Assembly (NCBI GenBank): GCA_025929125.1
Contig: JAICMT010000003.1
Location: 1 to 18,604, forward strand
Origin: Acidobacteriaceae bacterium
Lineage (GTDB): Bacteria; Acidobacteriota; Terriglobia; Terriglobales; Acidobacteriaceae
Direction: 5' to 3'
DNA: 18,604 nt
The notes below the pieces were generated by a model that searched no databases, was not told where the DNA came from, and saw only the letters and a list, made by a program, of their open reading frames with translations. Of the stretch, positions 1-8,200 are shown one piece after another. Both the position numbers and the translations under genes were made by a program. The number at the start of each line of letters is the position of its first letter. Positions within the stretch are counted from its first letter, which is position 1.

Positions 1-1
1 C

Positions 2-37
2 GATGCGGGCGCGGGTGCGCTGGCGGCAGCGAAGTAG
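2..37 (+). CDS. C-terminal tail of an upstream gene (partial)
   Basis: Reading from base 2 gives a short alanine/glycine-rich tail (DAGAGALAAAK) ending in TAG at 35-37, immediately before a hairpin. The GC-rich wobble positions and the hairpin after the stop suggest the real end of a + strand gene that begins outside the window. Eleven residues are too few to name it. A serine-pathway or aminotransferase gene would fit the following serA, but that is only context. Confidence 0.4.
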   Translation, partial: DAGAGALAAAK

Positions 38-46
38 CCGGTTTAA

Positions 47-80
47 ATCCGGGCAGTGGGGAAGAACCTGCTGCCCGGAT
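47..80 (+). terminator. hairpin after the upstream gene, possible terminator
   Basis: A perfect 10-bp inverted repeat (ATCCGGGCAG at 47-56 and CTGCCCGGAT at 71-80) encloses a 14-nt loop. It begins ten bases after the upstream stop codon. No run of T follows, so if it ends transcription it is not a classic intrinsic terminator. It could instead be an mRNA 3'-end stabiliser or part of the serA leader. Confidence 0.4.
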
Positions 81-198
81 ACAGTTGGGTAGTTGAGCTT
101 AGTCCTGCACTCTTTTCGGTGGGACGCGCCCTCTTCTACACTAGAGAGTGACCGCGCGTGAGCGGAAACCAATCGAGCATCAGTCGAAGAAAGAACTC

Positions 199-1818
199 AT
201 GAAAATTGTTCTCGCAGAAAAGGTGTCGCCGGCAACGCTGGCGGTATTGCAGCAGGAGTCTGGATGGAACTGCGTGACCGCAGACCAGATTGCGAAGCTT
301 GGCCCGGGAGGTCTGGAGACGGAGCTTGCGGACGCGGATGCACTGGTAGTGCGGTCTGCTGTGCAGGTGGACGCGAAGCTGCTGGAATCGGCCCCGAACT
401 TGCGCGTGATTGGCCGCGCCGGAGTGGGCGTGGACAATATCGATACCGAAGCTGCGACGCATCGCGGAATTGTGGTGATGAACACGCCGGGCGCGAATGC
501 GGTGGCGGTGGCGGAGCTGACGCTCGGGCTGATGATTGCAATGGCGCGTGGCGTTGCGCGCGCCAATTCAACCATGCACGCGGCGAAGTGGGAGAAGAAA
601 TCGCTGCAGGGGTTGGAGCTGCGCGGCAAGACCCTGGGAATCGTCGGGCTCGGTCGCGTCGGGCTTGAGGTGGCGCGTCGCGCACGCAGCTTCGGGATGG
701 AGCTGATCGGCTATGACCCATTTATCGCGCCGGTGATCGCACGCGAGAATGAGGTGACCTTGGTTCCGCTGGATGAGCTATTCAAGCAGTCGGACTACCT
801 GACGCTGCATGTTGGGTTGACCTCGCAGACGGAGGGCATGATCAACGCGACCTCGATCAAGATCATGAAGCCGGGGGTGCGCATCGTGAACTGCGCGCGC
901 GGCGAGCTGATTGTGGATGAGGCGCTGGCGGAGGCGGTGCGCTCCGGCCATGTGGCCGGCGCGGCGCTGGATGTGTTCCGGCAGGAGCCGTTGAAGCAGT
1001 CGCCCTATTTCGAGTTGGAGAACGTCCTGCTCTCGCCGCATATCGGCGGGTCCACCAACGAGGCACAGGAGGCGATCGGGATTCAGCTGGCGATGCAGGT
1101 GCGTGATTACCTGAAGCTGGGTGTAGCGCAGAATGCCGTAAACCTGCCGTCGCTCTCGCATGAGGAGTACATGGAGACAGCGCCGTTTATCGATATGGCG
1201 CAGCGGTTGGGGACGTTTCTCTCGCACTCGCTTACAGGGAATCTGGAGAGTATCCAGATCACGTACGCAGGCCGGATCAGCCAGCGCAAGACCGAGCTGA
1301 TTCGCAATGCCGCCATCACGGGGGTGCTGTACCACACCGAAGTGGTGAACCGGATCAACGCGGCGGCCATTGCGCAGGAGCGCGGGATTCGGATTCAGGA
1401 GGAGAAGAAGGAGTTTACGACGGGCGGAAGCGGCAGCACGCTGAAGATCCGGCTGCACTCGTCGGAGGGGGATGCGAGCGCGACGGGAACGGTGCTGCAC
1501 GGGACCTCGCCGCGACTGCTGACCTATGACGGAATCGACATCGAAGCGCCGCTGAACGGCACGCTGGTTGCGATTCACAATAAGGATGTGCCGGGTGTGA
1601 TTGGGCGTATTGGGACCATTCTCGGCGAGCAGAAGTTGAATATCGCCAACTTTGCGCTCGGCCGCTCGACCCGCTCGCCCAAGGTGCCGCAGGGCGAGGC
1701 TCTGGCGGTGGTGCAGGTTGACGTGGCGAATGCGGCCGAAGCACAGCCTGCGCTTGAGGCGCTGCGCAAGGTGGATGCAATCCAAAGCGTTCGCCTGGTG
1801 GAACTGAGCCAGATCTGA
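199..1818 (+). CDS. serA: D-3-phosphoglycerate dehydrogenase
   Basis: Catalyses the NAD-dependent oxidation of 3-phosphoglycerate to 3-phosphohydroxypyruvate, the first step of serine synthesis, in the cytoplasm. The 539-residue protein shows the 2-hydroxyacid dehydrogenase fold: an N-terminal substrate lobe, the Rossmann motif GLGRVG at 150-155, and the catalytic set R234 (NCARGE), E263 (DVFRQEP) and H281 (HIGG). It continues into the intervening domain of long-form SerA and ends with an ACT domain (about 455-539, starting near GTLVAIHNKDVPGVIGRIG), the usual serine-sensing module, so feedback control is likely but inferred. I chose ATG 199 because MKIVLAEKVSP is the normal family start. An in-frame GTG at 148 would add 17 atypical residues and lies right behind a -10-like element. 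A 15-bp gap to the next gene suggests co-transcription. Confidence 0.95.
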   Translation: MKIVLAEKVSPATLAVLQQESGWNCVTADQIAKLGPGGLETELADADALVVRSAVQVDAKLLESAPNLRVIGRAGVGVDNIDTEAATHRGIVVMNTPGANAVAVAELTLGLMIAMARGVARANSTMHAAKWEKKSLQGLELRGKTLGIVGLGRVGLEVARRARSFGMELIGYDPFIAPVIARENEVTLVPLDELFKQSDYLTLHVGLTSQTEGMINATSIKIMKPGVRIVNCARGELIVDEALAEAVRSGHVAGAALDVFRQEPLKQSPYFELENVLLSPHIGGSTNEAQEAIGIQLAMQVRDYLKLGVAQNAVNLPSLSHEEYMETAPFIDMAQRLGTFLSHSLTGNLESIQITYAGRISQRKTELIRNAAITGVLYHTEVVNRINAAAIAQERGIRIQEEKKEFTTGGSGSTLKIRLHSSEGDASATGTVLHGTSPRLLTYDGIDIEAPLNGTLVAIHNKDVPGVIGRIGTILGEQKLNIANFALGRSTRSPKVPQGEALAVVQVDVANAAEAQPALEALRKVDAIQSVRLVELSQI

Positions 1819-1833
1819 AGACGGGACAGACCT

Positions 1834-2190
1834 ATGCCGCTGCACGAATACGAATGCAAACAATGCGGGCGGCGCACGGAGAAGATTCAGAAGTTCTCCG
1901 ATGCGCCGCTGGCTGAGTGTCCCCACTGCGGAGGCCCGCTGGAGCAGTTGCTGCACGCGCCTGCGGTTTCGTTCAAAGGCGGCGGTTGGTACGCCGACCT
2001 GTACAGCAGCTCGAAGCGGTCTGGCGCTGGTGACAACAAGGCGGCAGCGGACACCAAGAGCGATGCCGCTGCTGCCAAGAGTAGTGGCGACAGTGCTTCG
2101 GGGGCGGCCGCAACGCCCGCAAGTACCGCGGCCCCGAGCGCTGCGCCGGCAGCTCCAGCTCCCGCGTCATCAGGCTCCGATAAGAAGTAG
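1834..2190 (+). CDS. FmdB-family zinc-ribbon protein
   Basis: A 118-residue protein whose first 55 residues form the FmdB/CxxC_CxxC_SSSS regulatory-type zinc ribbon: MPLHEYECKQCG with C8 and C11, then CPHC with C29 and C32, and the typical following segment LLHAPAVSFKGGGWYADLY. The four cysteines very likely bind one zinc ion. The remainder (about 60-118) is a low-complexity tail rich in Ala, Ser and Pro, with no predicted fold. The biochemical role of this family is poorly defined, although some members are annotated as transcriptional regulators of amidase genes. It lies 15 bp after serA, so it is probably transcribed with it, and it converges on the DUF6496 gene with only 14 bp between the stops. 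Confidence 0.88.
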   Translation: MPLHEYECKQCGRRTEKIQKFSDAPLAECPHCGGPLEQLLHAPAVSFKGGGWYADLYSSSKRSGAGDNKAAADTKSDAAAAKSSGDSASGAAATPASTAAPSAAPAAPAPASSGSDKK

Positions 2191-2204
2191 CTACGGGTGC
2201 GGTG

Positions 2205-2570
2205 TCAGCTCTTCTTGGCCGGCACCTTCTTGCCTTCGCGGCGCGCCTCTGAGAGGCCAATGGCGATGGCCTGCTTCGGATTGGTGACCTTCTTGCCGCT
2301 GCGGCCGCTGCGCAGCTTGCCTTTTTTCATTGCGTGCATCTCGCGCTCAACATCCTTGCCGGCGCTGGGGCTGTACTTGCGGCCGGAGCTCTTGCTGGAT
2401 GTTTTTTTCGAGGCAGACTTCTTCTTTGAGGTGGACTTGTGTGACGTGCTCTTCTTCGCAGGAGTTTTGCGACTTGCGCTCTTGCGCGAGGATGAGGACT
2501 TCTTCGAAGCAGACTTGCTGCCGGAAGATTTCTTGCTCGAGGATTTCTTTGCTGCCTTTTTGGTTGCCAT
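2205..2570 (-). CDS. DUF6496 protein with lysine/serine-rich histone-like N-terminus
   Basis: A 121-residue, very basic protein. Residues 1-65 are almost entirely Lys, Ser, Ala and Arg in short KKSS/ASKK-type repeats, like bacterial histone-H1-like tails, which suggests nucleic-acid binding. Residues 74-117 match what I recognise as DUF6496: EREMHAMKKGKLRSGRSGKK, followed by VTNPKQAIAIGLSEARREGKK. The function of that domain is not known to me. ATG 2570 is chosen because a perfect SD (GGAGG) sits 6 nt upstream; a longer upstream reading has no such signal. The SD lies inside a perfect hairpin (separate entry), so translation may be structurally controlled. The gene is 120 bp downstream of gatB on the same strand and may have its own promoter. 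Confidence 0.85.
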   Translation of the reverse strand: MATKKAAKKSSSKKSSGSKSASKKSSSSRKSASRKTPAKKSTSHKSTSKKKSASKKTSSKSSGRKYSPSAGKDVEREMHAMKKGKLRSGRSGKKVTNPKQAIAIGLSEARREGKKVPAKKS

Positions 2571-2574
2571 GGTT

Positions 2575-2596
2575 TGCCTCCACATATTTGGAGGCA
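2575..2596 (-). promoter_or_regulatory. hairpin sequestering the Shine-Dalgarno of the DUF6496 gene
   Basis: On the - strand, TGCCTCCA and TGGAGGCA form a perfect 8-bp stem with a 6-nt loop. The 3' arm contains the whole SD (GGAGG, opposite 2577-2581), 6 nt before the ATG at 2570. If it folds in the mRNA, ribosome access is blocked. It could act as a temperature- or protein-responsive switch. Alternatively the dyad may be a DNA operator. The pairing is seen in the sequence; the regulation is inferred. Confidence 0.55.
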
Positions 2597-2690
2597 GAGA
2601 CAAGCGGCCTAGTTGCACACGCAAGGGTGCGATTTGTATTGAAGGGTCGATCGCAGAGCGCGTAGAGAGAGGGCGTGAGTGTCCTTGCGC

Positions 2691-4187
2691 TCAAGCCCCG
2701 TTTGCGGCGAGTGCGTCCAGTTTCTTTGAGACCAGCTCGTTCAGTAGCGCCGGATTGGCCTGTCCCTTGGAGAGGCGCATCACGTTGCCGACAAAGAAGG
2801 CAGCGACGGTCTTCTTGCCGGCTACGTACTGCGCGACCTGCTTGGGATTGGCGGCGATTACTTCATCGATCATGGCTTCGATCGCGCCGGCGTCGGAGAT
2901 TTGTCTGGGCTTGTCGCGCTCGTAGACTTCGGCGAAGTCTTTGCCCTCGGCAAAGCAGCTGTCGAGGAGCTGCTTGAGCATCTTGCTGGAGAGCTCGCCC
3001 GATTCGGCCAGGTCGGCCGCGACCGCAATCCCGGAGAGCGAGACGGGCGACTGCTCCAGCTCGAGATTCGCGGCCTTGAGCCGGCCGGTGAGCTCGCTGG
3101 TGATCAGCGAGACGACGCGTTTCGGGCTTTTGGCTGCACGCGCGGCTTTTTCGAAGCTGTCGGCGAAGGAGCGGCTGGCGGTAAGCGTCATAGCATCCTG
3201 ACGGCTGATGTCGTACTCGGCGATCATACGGGCGCGTCGCGCTTCGGGCAGCTCCGGCAGATCCGTGAGGATGCGACTCTGCCACTCACTGCCGACGACC
3301 AGAGGGGGCAGGTCAGGCTCCGGGAAGTAGCGGTAGTCGTGCGCCTGCTCCTTGGAGCGCATGGAGTAGGTGCGGCCCTCGGCATTATTCCAGAGACGCG
3401 ATTCCTGAACCACGCGGCCGCCCGATTCAAGAACTTCGATCTGACGCTCGATCTCATATTCAAGGGCGGCGCGGATGTAGCGGAAACTGTTTACGTTCTT
3501 GACCTCCGCTTTCGTGCCAAAAACGGCTGCGCCCTTGAGCATCACGCTCACGTTGGCATCGCAGCGGAGGCTACCCTCTTCCATGTTGCAATCGCTGACT
3601 CCGGTGTACAGCAGGATCTCTTTGAGCCGGGTGAGGTACTCGAAAGCCTCGTCCGGAGTGCGGAGGTCTGGCTCGCTGACAATCTCGATCAGGGGCGTGC
3701 CGCAGCGATTGAGGTCGATATAGGTGCGGGAGACGGAGTCGGCGAAGCCATCATGCAGACTCTTGCCTGCGTCTTCTTCCATGTGCAGGCGAGTTATACC
3801 GATGCGTTTGGTTTCGCCGAGAGCGTCGGGCACGTCGATCCAGCCTTGCTCGGCCAACGGCAGGTCAAATTGGGAAATCTGGTAGCCCTTGGGGAGGTCG
3901 GGGTAGAAGTAGTTCTTGCGGGAGAAGACGCTGGTCTCGCGAATCTCGCAGTTGATCGCCTTCGCGGCGAGCACTGCGAGCTCGACTGCGTGGCGGTTGA
4001 GGACCGGCAGAGCGCCCGGGAGGCCGAGGCAGACAGGGCAGACGTGCGAATTCGGCTCGCCGCCATAGCGATTGATGCAGCCGCAGAAGGCCTTTGTCTC
4101 CGTGAGCAGCTGAACGTGGACCTCAAGCCCGATTACAGGCTGATATTTGGCGAGGATTTCGGGCGCAAGTGCCGTCATTGTCGACAT
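2691..4187 (-). CDS. gatB: Asp-tRNA(Asn)/Glu-tRNA(Gln) amidotransferase subunit B
   Basis: The 498-residue GatB subunit of the GatCAB complex, which phosphorylates Glu- or Asp-tRNA and, using ammonia from GatA, converts it to Gln- or Asn-tRNA. Recognisable segments are YQPVIGLEVHVQLLTETKAFCGC (from 15), the zinc-ligand cysteines C35/C37 and C50/C53 (CPVCLGLPGALPVLN), KNYFYPDLPKGYQISQFD, and DLNRCGTPLIEIVSEPD. A C-terminal GatB/YqeY helical tRNA-binding region extends to the end. The length is typical for the family. ATG 4187 (MSTMTALAPE) is preferred; ATG 4178 is a close alternative. The in-frame extension to 4295 would run through the start of the divergent transporter and looks non-coding. 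No gatA or gatC is adjacent. Confidence 0.96.
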   Translation of the reverse strand: MSTMTALAPEILAKYQPVIGLEVHVQLLTETKAFCGCINRYGGEPNSHVCPVCLGLPGALPVLNRHAVELAVLAAKAINCEIRETSVFSRKNYFYPDLPKGYQISQFDLPLAEQGWIDVPDALGETKRIGITRLHMEEDAGKSLHDGFADSVSRTYIDLNRCGTPLIEIVSEPDLRTPDEAFEYLTRLKEILLYTGVSDCNMEEGSLRCDANVSVMLKGAAVFGTKAEVKNVNSFRYIRAALEYEIERQIEVLESGGRVVQESRLWNNAEGRTYSMRSKEQAHDYRYFPEPDLPPLVVGSEWQSRILTDLPELPEARRARMIAEYDISRQDAMTLTASRSFADSFEKAARAAKSPKRVVSLITSELTGRLKAANLELEQSPVSLSGIAVAADLAESGELSSKMLKQLLDSCFAEGKDFAEVYERDKPRQISDAGAIEAMIDEVIAANPKQVAQYVAGKKTVAAFFVGNVMRLSKGQANPALLNELVSKKLDALAANGA

Positions 4188-4214
4188 ATTCACTTCGATT
4201 CTAGCAACTTCGAG

Positions 4215-4230
4215 GCAGCCTCCTGGCTGC
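4215..4230. other. small dyad in the gatB/transporter divergent spacer
   Basis: GCAGCC and GGCTGC are separated by TCCT, a perfect 6-bp stem in the 64-bp spacer between the divergent starts at 4187 and 4252. It may be an operator or a leader hairpin of the transporter mRNA. It is short enough to be chance. Confidence 0.25.
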
Positions 4231-4251
4231 GGTTTGAGCATCAGAGAAGCA

Positions 4252-5166
4252 ATGCGCACAAGCTTTCGCCGCAGGTCGCCCGAGCCGCAGCCCAAACAGG
4301 GGCAGCAGAAGCATTTAGAACGGCCCAGCGCTCAGGAGATCTACGAGCAGGTTCAAAACAATGCCCGGCAGGAGCTCGGACGCTCCAGCCTGTCCCTGGC
4401 GATCTCCGGATTTGCCGGTGGAATCTTCATGGGTCTGTCGGCGCTCGGGAATGCGATTGCGGTTGCGATGCTTACACCCGCAGGCGCAAGCCCGAGCAAT
4501 AATGCCTTATTTATCGGCAAAATGTTCTACCCACTTGGCTTCATCGTCGTGATCCTTGGACGTTCACAACTTTTTACGGAGAACACACTGTACCCCGTCG
4601 CGCTGGTTCTTGCAGAGAAGAACCATTTCTGGAACACGATGCGTTTGTGGGGTGTCGTGCTGCCGTTCAATGTCCTGGGAGCGCTGGCATTCGCTGCGCT
4701 AGCTACGCTGACACACGCGCTGCCTGGACCGCCCTTGCAGGCGTTGGCGCATCTCGGAGTGGAAGCGGCCGGGCATCCTGCATCGACGATCTTCTGGTCG
4801 GGCGTGATGGGCGGCTGGATCATCGCTACCGTCGCATGGCTGGTTTCGGGGTCGCACTCCATCAGCGGCTCGGTGATGATCATCTGGATGTTGGCCTTCG
4901 TCGTGGGCCTCGGCAACTTCGCGCACAGCATCGCAACGGCCGGAGAGGTCTTCGCGCCGATCCTTATTGGGACGGCGCCCTGGAGCACGTTCCCGCACTG
5001 GTTTGTCCCAGCAGTGCTGGGAAACATCTGTGGCGGCGTCGGAATGGTGACCTTGCTCGAGTACGGTCAGGTCGTCGTCGGTGGGGACGCTGAAGCCGAA
5101 GCGATTCCAGCGCCTGACAAACCCGAACAAAAAAGAGAAGAGAAAAGCGAATCGGTGGCGGCGTAG
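4252..5166 (+). CDS. Formate/nitrite transporter (FNT) family channel, YfdC-like
   Basis: A 304-residue inner-membrane protein of the FNT family (FocA/NirC/YfdC fold), which forms pentameric channels for small monovalent anions. About six hydrophobic segments lie between residues 46 and 272. Conserved features are GRSQLFTENTLYPVALVL (103-120), typical of the YfdC-like branch, and the pore-lining histidine H225 in GNFAHSIATAGEVF. The N-terminal 45 residues are basic and polar, and the last 30 are charged, so both ends are probably cytoplasmic. I chose ATG 4252 because AGAGAAG lies just upstream and the longer reading from 4147 overlaps gatB. The substrate cannot be told from the sequence, and formate or nitrite is not assured for this branch. 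Confidence 0.9.
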   Translation: MRTSFRRRSPEPQPKQGQQKHLERPSAQEIYEQVQNNARQELGRSSLSLAISGFAGGIFMGLSALGNAIAVAMLTPAGASPSNNALFIGKMFYPLGFIVVILGRSQLFTENTLYPVALVLAEKNHFWNTMRLWGVVLPFNVLGALAFAALATLTHALPGPPLQALAHLGVEAAGHPASTIFWSGVMGGWIIATVAWLVSGSHSISGSVMIIWMLAFVVGLGNFAHSIATAGEVFAPILIGTAPWSTFPHWFVPAVLGNICGGVGMVTLLEYGQVVVGGDAEAEAIPAPDKPEQKREEKSESVAA

Positions 5167-5268
5167 CCCACTGGCTTCGTCAGCATGAGACCCGACTGTT
5201 CCGCCCATCTTTGAAACGTTCTTGCTTGCGGAACACCGCTCCCGCATCCACTAGAATCAAGGTTAGCA

Positions 5269-8200
5269 ATGATTCTCCCCTTTGTCCGCGAACTGCTGGC
5301 GGACCTAGAGAACTCCGTTCCGTTTGAGAGTGTACGGCGCCATCTGAGCGCCGGCAGCGGGCGAAGACGTGTCTCCGGGCTGACCTTTACGGCGCGGGCA
5401 CTGTACCTCCCGTACTTTGTGCGCGCGGCGAACGCGCCCTGCCTGCTGCTGACGGCAGATAACAAGTCGGCCGAGGCGCTGCATGCGGCGGTTACATCAG
5501 CATGCGAGTTGACGGGCGCGATCAGCTCGAGCTCAGTGCTGCGGATTCCAGCGCACGACATTCTGCCGTTCGAGAACCTTTCTCCGCATGCCGAGGTGCA
5601 GGAGATGCGGGCGACCGCGCTGTGGAAGGTTGCGACGGGAACGGCCCGGCTGGTGATTGCGCCTGTGGAGTCGGCGTGCATGCGACTGTTTCCGCGCGAG
5701 CACTATGCGGGGCTTGGATTGCAGATCCGACGCGGCGAGGAATACCTGCCGGAGATGCTGGTGGAACACCTGCTCTCGGTGGGGTACACCAAGGTAGACG
5801 TGGTGGAGATGCACGGGCAGGTGACGCTGCGCGGCGGGATTCTGGATGTCTATTCGCCCGAAATGGAGTGGCCGGTCCGCATCGATTTTTTTGGCGACGA
5901 GGTGGAGTCGATCCGCCGCTTCGATCCGGATACGCAGCGATCCAACTCGATGCTGGATGAGACGCTGCTGCTGCCGCTGGCCGAGATTCCGGTGACGGAG
6001 CGGATTCTGGAGGCGATCAATGCACGGCTGACGCGCGCGGGCTTGGCGGGGGCACAACTGGAGGGTGGGGAAGAGCCTGCAGAGCTGCAGACGCATGTCG
6101 CGACTCGATCCGGAGAGGCGACGGTCTTCCCAGGGTGGGAGTTCTTTGCTCCGGCCGCCGCGCAGGCAAAAACAACGCTGCTGGATCTGATGGGAGCATC
6201 CACACGGGTGTTTGTGGAAGAGCCTGCGATGGTGATGAACCAGGGCGAGCGCTGGTGGAACAAGGTGGAGCAGCGGCACGACCGGTCGGGAATCGGATCG
6301 CTGGTGCGGCCGGCAGATATTTACCTATCGCCGTGGGAGTTGGAGGACCGATTCCGCCGGTTTACGGGAATCGAGCTGGACCAGCTCGGTGCGGTCGACG
6401 TGCTGGACCAGGACCGAAGCGATCTTTCCGAGGTGGAGTTCGCGACCCGGCCGACGCAGCGGTTTCATGGCTCGATACCGGCCATGGTTGATCATCTGAA
6501 GTCGCTGATCGACCAGAATGCACGCGTGCTGCTAACAGCACCGAACCAAGGCGAGGTGGAGCGTCTTGCGGGGCTGCTGCAGGAGTACCAGGTGCCGTAT
6601 CGGCTCGGCTCAAGGACGCAGGCGCCCGGGAGTTCCACGGTGTACTCGGAGACGAGTTACCTGGCCGGCGATCTGCGGACGCCCGTCATTGTTCGCGCGG
6701 CGATGGCGAACGGCGTTCAGGTGCTGGACCTGCGCGATTCCGATGGCCGGTCAACGGCGCGGCAGGTGGTCGTCTTTGGAGCCAACGATCTGAATGATGA
6801 GGCCGACGTGCAAGCGCGGCCGGTGCAGCGCAGAAAGTCGAATACGGCAGCGTTTGTGTCGGATTTCCGCGACCTGACGGTGGGCGATTACGTGGTCCAT
6901 GTGGAGCATGGCATCGCGCGGTACTGCGGGCTGCGGGTGATCGAGGAGCCGAACCAGCCTCCGCTGGAGCTGATGATTTTGGAGTTCGCCGATGAGGCGA
7001 AGCTGTACGTGCCGCTGACGCGGCTGGATCTGATTCAGAAGTATCGCTCGACGGATACCGGCCCGGCGCCCCAACTGAACAAACTAGGCACCCAGGGATG
7101 GCAGAAGACCAAGGCGCGTGTGAAGAAGGCCATGGCCGACATGAGCGCAGAGCTGCTGAAGCTGTATGCGCAGCGCAAGGCCGCCGTGGGCACCGCGTTC
7201 TCACCCGATACGAATATGCTGCGGGAGTTCGAAGACGCCTTCGACTTCAATGAAACCGAGGACCAGCTGACCGCGATTGCGGATATCAAGCGGGACATGG
7301 AATCGGTGCAGCCCATGGACCGGCTGCTGTGCGGGGATGTCGGTTATGGCAAGACGGAAGTGGCGATGCGCGCCGCGTTCAAGGCAGTGCAGGACGGCAA
7401 GCAGGTAGCGGTGCTGACGCCAACGACGGTGCTTGCGTTCCAGCACTATGAAAGCTTTAAACGCAGGTTCGCGAACTTTCCGGTGACAGTGGAGATGATC
7501 TCCCGGTTTCGTACGGCGAAGGAGCAAAAGGAGATTCTGGAGAAGGCGGCTGCGGGTAAGGTCGATATTCTGATCGGGACACACCGCGTGCTCTCGAAGG
7601 ACCTGAAGTTCCAGGATCTGGGGCTGCTGATCGTGGATGAAGAGCAGCGGTTTGGAGTACGGCACAAGGAGCGGCTGAAACAGATGCGCGCTCAGATCGA
7701 CGTGCTCTCCATGTCGGCTACGCCGATTCCGCGCACGCTGCATATGTCGCTGGTGGGGCTCCGGGATATGTCGGTGATCGAAACGCCGCCGAAGGACCGG
7801 ATGGCGATCCAGACCACGGTAGCGAAGTTTGATGAGAAGCTGGTGCGGACGGCGGTGGAGATGGAGCTTGACCGTGGCGGCCAGGTGTACTTCGTCCACA
7901 ACCGGGTGGAGACCATCTACGACCTTGCGGGCAAGATCCGCGAATTGGTTCCGCAGGCGCGAATCGTGGTGGGGCATGGACAACTGCCGGAGGCGGAGCT
8001 GGAGCGGACGATGCTCGCCTTTATGAATCATGAGTACGACGTATTGGTAGCAACTTCAATTATCGAGAATGGGCTGGATATACCGCTGGCGAACACGATC
8101 ATCATTAATCGCGCGGATCGGCATGGGTTGAGTGAGCTGTACCAATTGCGCGGGCGGGTGGGGCGCTCCAACCGCCGGGCGTATGCCTATCTGCTGATTC

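Noticed and set aside
1..147. tRNA, riboswitch or serine-responsive leader before serA
   Set aside because: There is no cloverleaf and no known riboswitch core. Only one simple hairpin is present, better explained as the end of the upstream gene.
148..198. GTG 148 as the start of serA
   Set aside because: It adds 17 residues not found in SerA and sits 1-2 nt behind a CTAGAG element. ATG 199 gives the canonical N-terminus.
778..1956. 392-codon - strand ORF opposite serA and the zinc-ribbon gene
   Set aside because: Its Arg/His/Leu-rich composition is typical of antisense reading in GC-rich genes, and it spans two real + strand genes.
4188..4295. N-terminal extension of gatB to 4295, and of the transporter back to 4147
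   Set aside because: The two extensions would overlap head to head. Neither resembles its family, and the internal starts at 4187 and 4252 agree with family N-termini.
2901..4502. 533-codon + strand ORF opposite gatB
   Set aside because: It is a shadow of gatB, which has complete family motifs on the other strand. The translation has no recognisable domain and runs into the transporter in a wrong frame.
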